Origin: Latrodectus hesperus
Taxonomy: Eukaryota; Arthropoda; Arachnida; Araneae; Theridiidae
Length of the DNA stretch: 64,000 nucleotides
NCBI GenBank assembly: GCA_037975125.1
Contig: CM075862.1
Location: forward strand, 11,078,274 to 11,142,273
Direction of reading: 5' to 3'
The notes under the pieces are model-generated. The model was not told the origin of the DNA. It made no database searches and was given only the letters and a program-made list of their open reading frames with translations. The number at the start of each line of letters is the position of its first letter. Position 1 is the stretch's first letter. Below are positions 48,744 through 64,000 of this stretch, piece by piece. Position numbers and translations under genes: made by a program.

Positions 48744-49462
48744 TTAAATAAACAGGAGGATAAGATCCAACGGAGACGCTGCTACTAGCATTTAATATGA
48801 ATTTTTTTATGGTATTACTGAAAATACTTATATAAATTTTGGTGCGTTTTTGATACAGATTTTGATGTATTTTTCTGATATCGGAATTGAAATTGTCACC
48901 AAAAGTTTTGCTAAAATCGTAGAGAAGTTCATTAGGAAAGTTCCATTTTTCTTTGCTATAATAACATTTTCAAATTTGACATAACTGGAATTTAAATACA
49001 GACATAGAAATCTTAAATATTTTGGTGATAATTTTTTATGATTCGAATTTTTCCCAAAATTCTGAAGATTTGACAGTTTTTGAATTCAGCACTGATAAGA
49101 AAAGAATAGATTTTGTTTTTATAATAGTATTATGCATTTTAATGATTTTTTAAACACTAAAAAAGTTGTTTATTTTCCAGATGTGGGTTGAAATGACATT
49201 TATAACATACGCTTAATATATTTCTTTCAATTTTTATCTAAAAGAAGACTTCTCTAGCATGCTTAGTTCTCGAAGTGCAGCAAGATATCAGTCCAGAATT
49301 TTAAGTGATTTCATTTAACTTCTAAGCGAAATTTTCTCAAAATTTCATAGATTTTTCTCATTTTTTTGAGTATGAAATAAATTATTATGGCATTCGACAA
49401 TTAGAATGATGTATTTGACTCTCAACTACATGAAATTTCTGATGATAATTTGCAAACCAAAT
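48744..49462. other. 3' flank/UTR of the receptor kinase gene
   Basis: No other gene seen. It probably includes the 3' UTR of the minus-strand kinase gene; TTTATT at 49169-49174 (AATAAA on the minus strand), about 290 nt after the stop, is a candidate poly(A) signal. Confidence 0.4.
49169..49174 (-). terminator. Possible RTK poly(A) signal
   Basis: AATAAA on the minus strand, about 290 nt after the stop. This is plausible but not unique in AT-rich DNA. Confidence 0.3.
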
Positions 49463-63854
<14,392 letters not shown>

Positions 63855-64000
63855 CTGAAATTTTTTTGTGCAAAAAATGAGACTTTAGAAAAAGAACACC
63901 CATAAATATATGTTAATTAAAAATTAAATAATATTAAATAAAAAAAGATTATGCACATTTTTTCGGATGAGAATTACAATGAATGAATAATAATTACAAG

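Overview
This is nuclear DNA from an AT-rich animal genome. Split coding exons with canonical GT-AG borders, kilobase-sized introns, tRNA-derived SINEs and many worn DNA transposons (mariner, Tc1, Tigger/pogo, hAT, TTAA-specific elements) point to an arthropod. From recalled similarity of the SINE families I favour a chelicerate, probably a spider, but the sequence alone does not prove that.

Three host genes are recognisable. (1) Positions 3181-9182, plus strand: the last three coding exons of an SLC35D-type nucleotide-sugar transporter; its 5' part lies left of the window. (2) Positions 26803-35949, plus strand: a complete four-exon gene for ribosomal protein eS19 (RpS19, 141 aa). (3) Positions 63854-49463, minus strand: the last seven coding exons of a receptor tyrosine kinase of the Trk/MuSK/ROR group, closest to Trk by motif. 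It includes the stalk, the membrane segment, an NPxY juxtamembrane motif, a full kinase domain and a very short tail. The gene continues to the right of the window. RpS19 and the kinase gene converge.

Layout. 1-9.4 kb: SLC35D 3' end with repeats in its introns. 9.4-26.4 kb: very AT-rich intergenic DNA with microsatellites, small tandem arrays, a Tigger remnant, a broken THAP fragment and AT-rich dispersed repeats. 26.4-36.0 kb: RpS19, whose introns carry a TTAA-flanked MITE, a hAT-like MITE, a tandem array and a pair of inverted repeats enclosing exon 2. 36.4-48.8 kb: a transposon island between the convergent genes (hAT with zinc finger, 2.8-kb TTAA element, mariner, Tc1, two SINEs, small piggyBac-like element). 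49.4-64 kb: the kinase gene, with introns holding SINEs, a foldback element, minisatellites, a long (CA)n and unidentified decayed coding-like segments.

The three host genes (Golgi/ER sugar transport, translation, signalling) show no functional link. I did not find a previously undescribed multi-gene system. The points most worth checking are the inverted repeats around RpS19 exon 2, the 572-bp foldback element, the TTAA element with a CRE-like palindrome in each end, and the identity of the Trk-like kinase.
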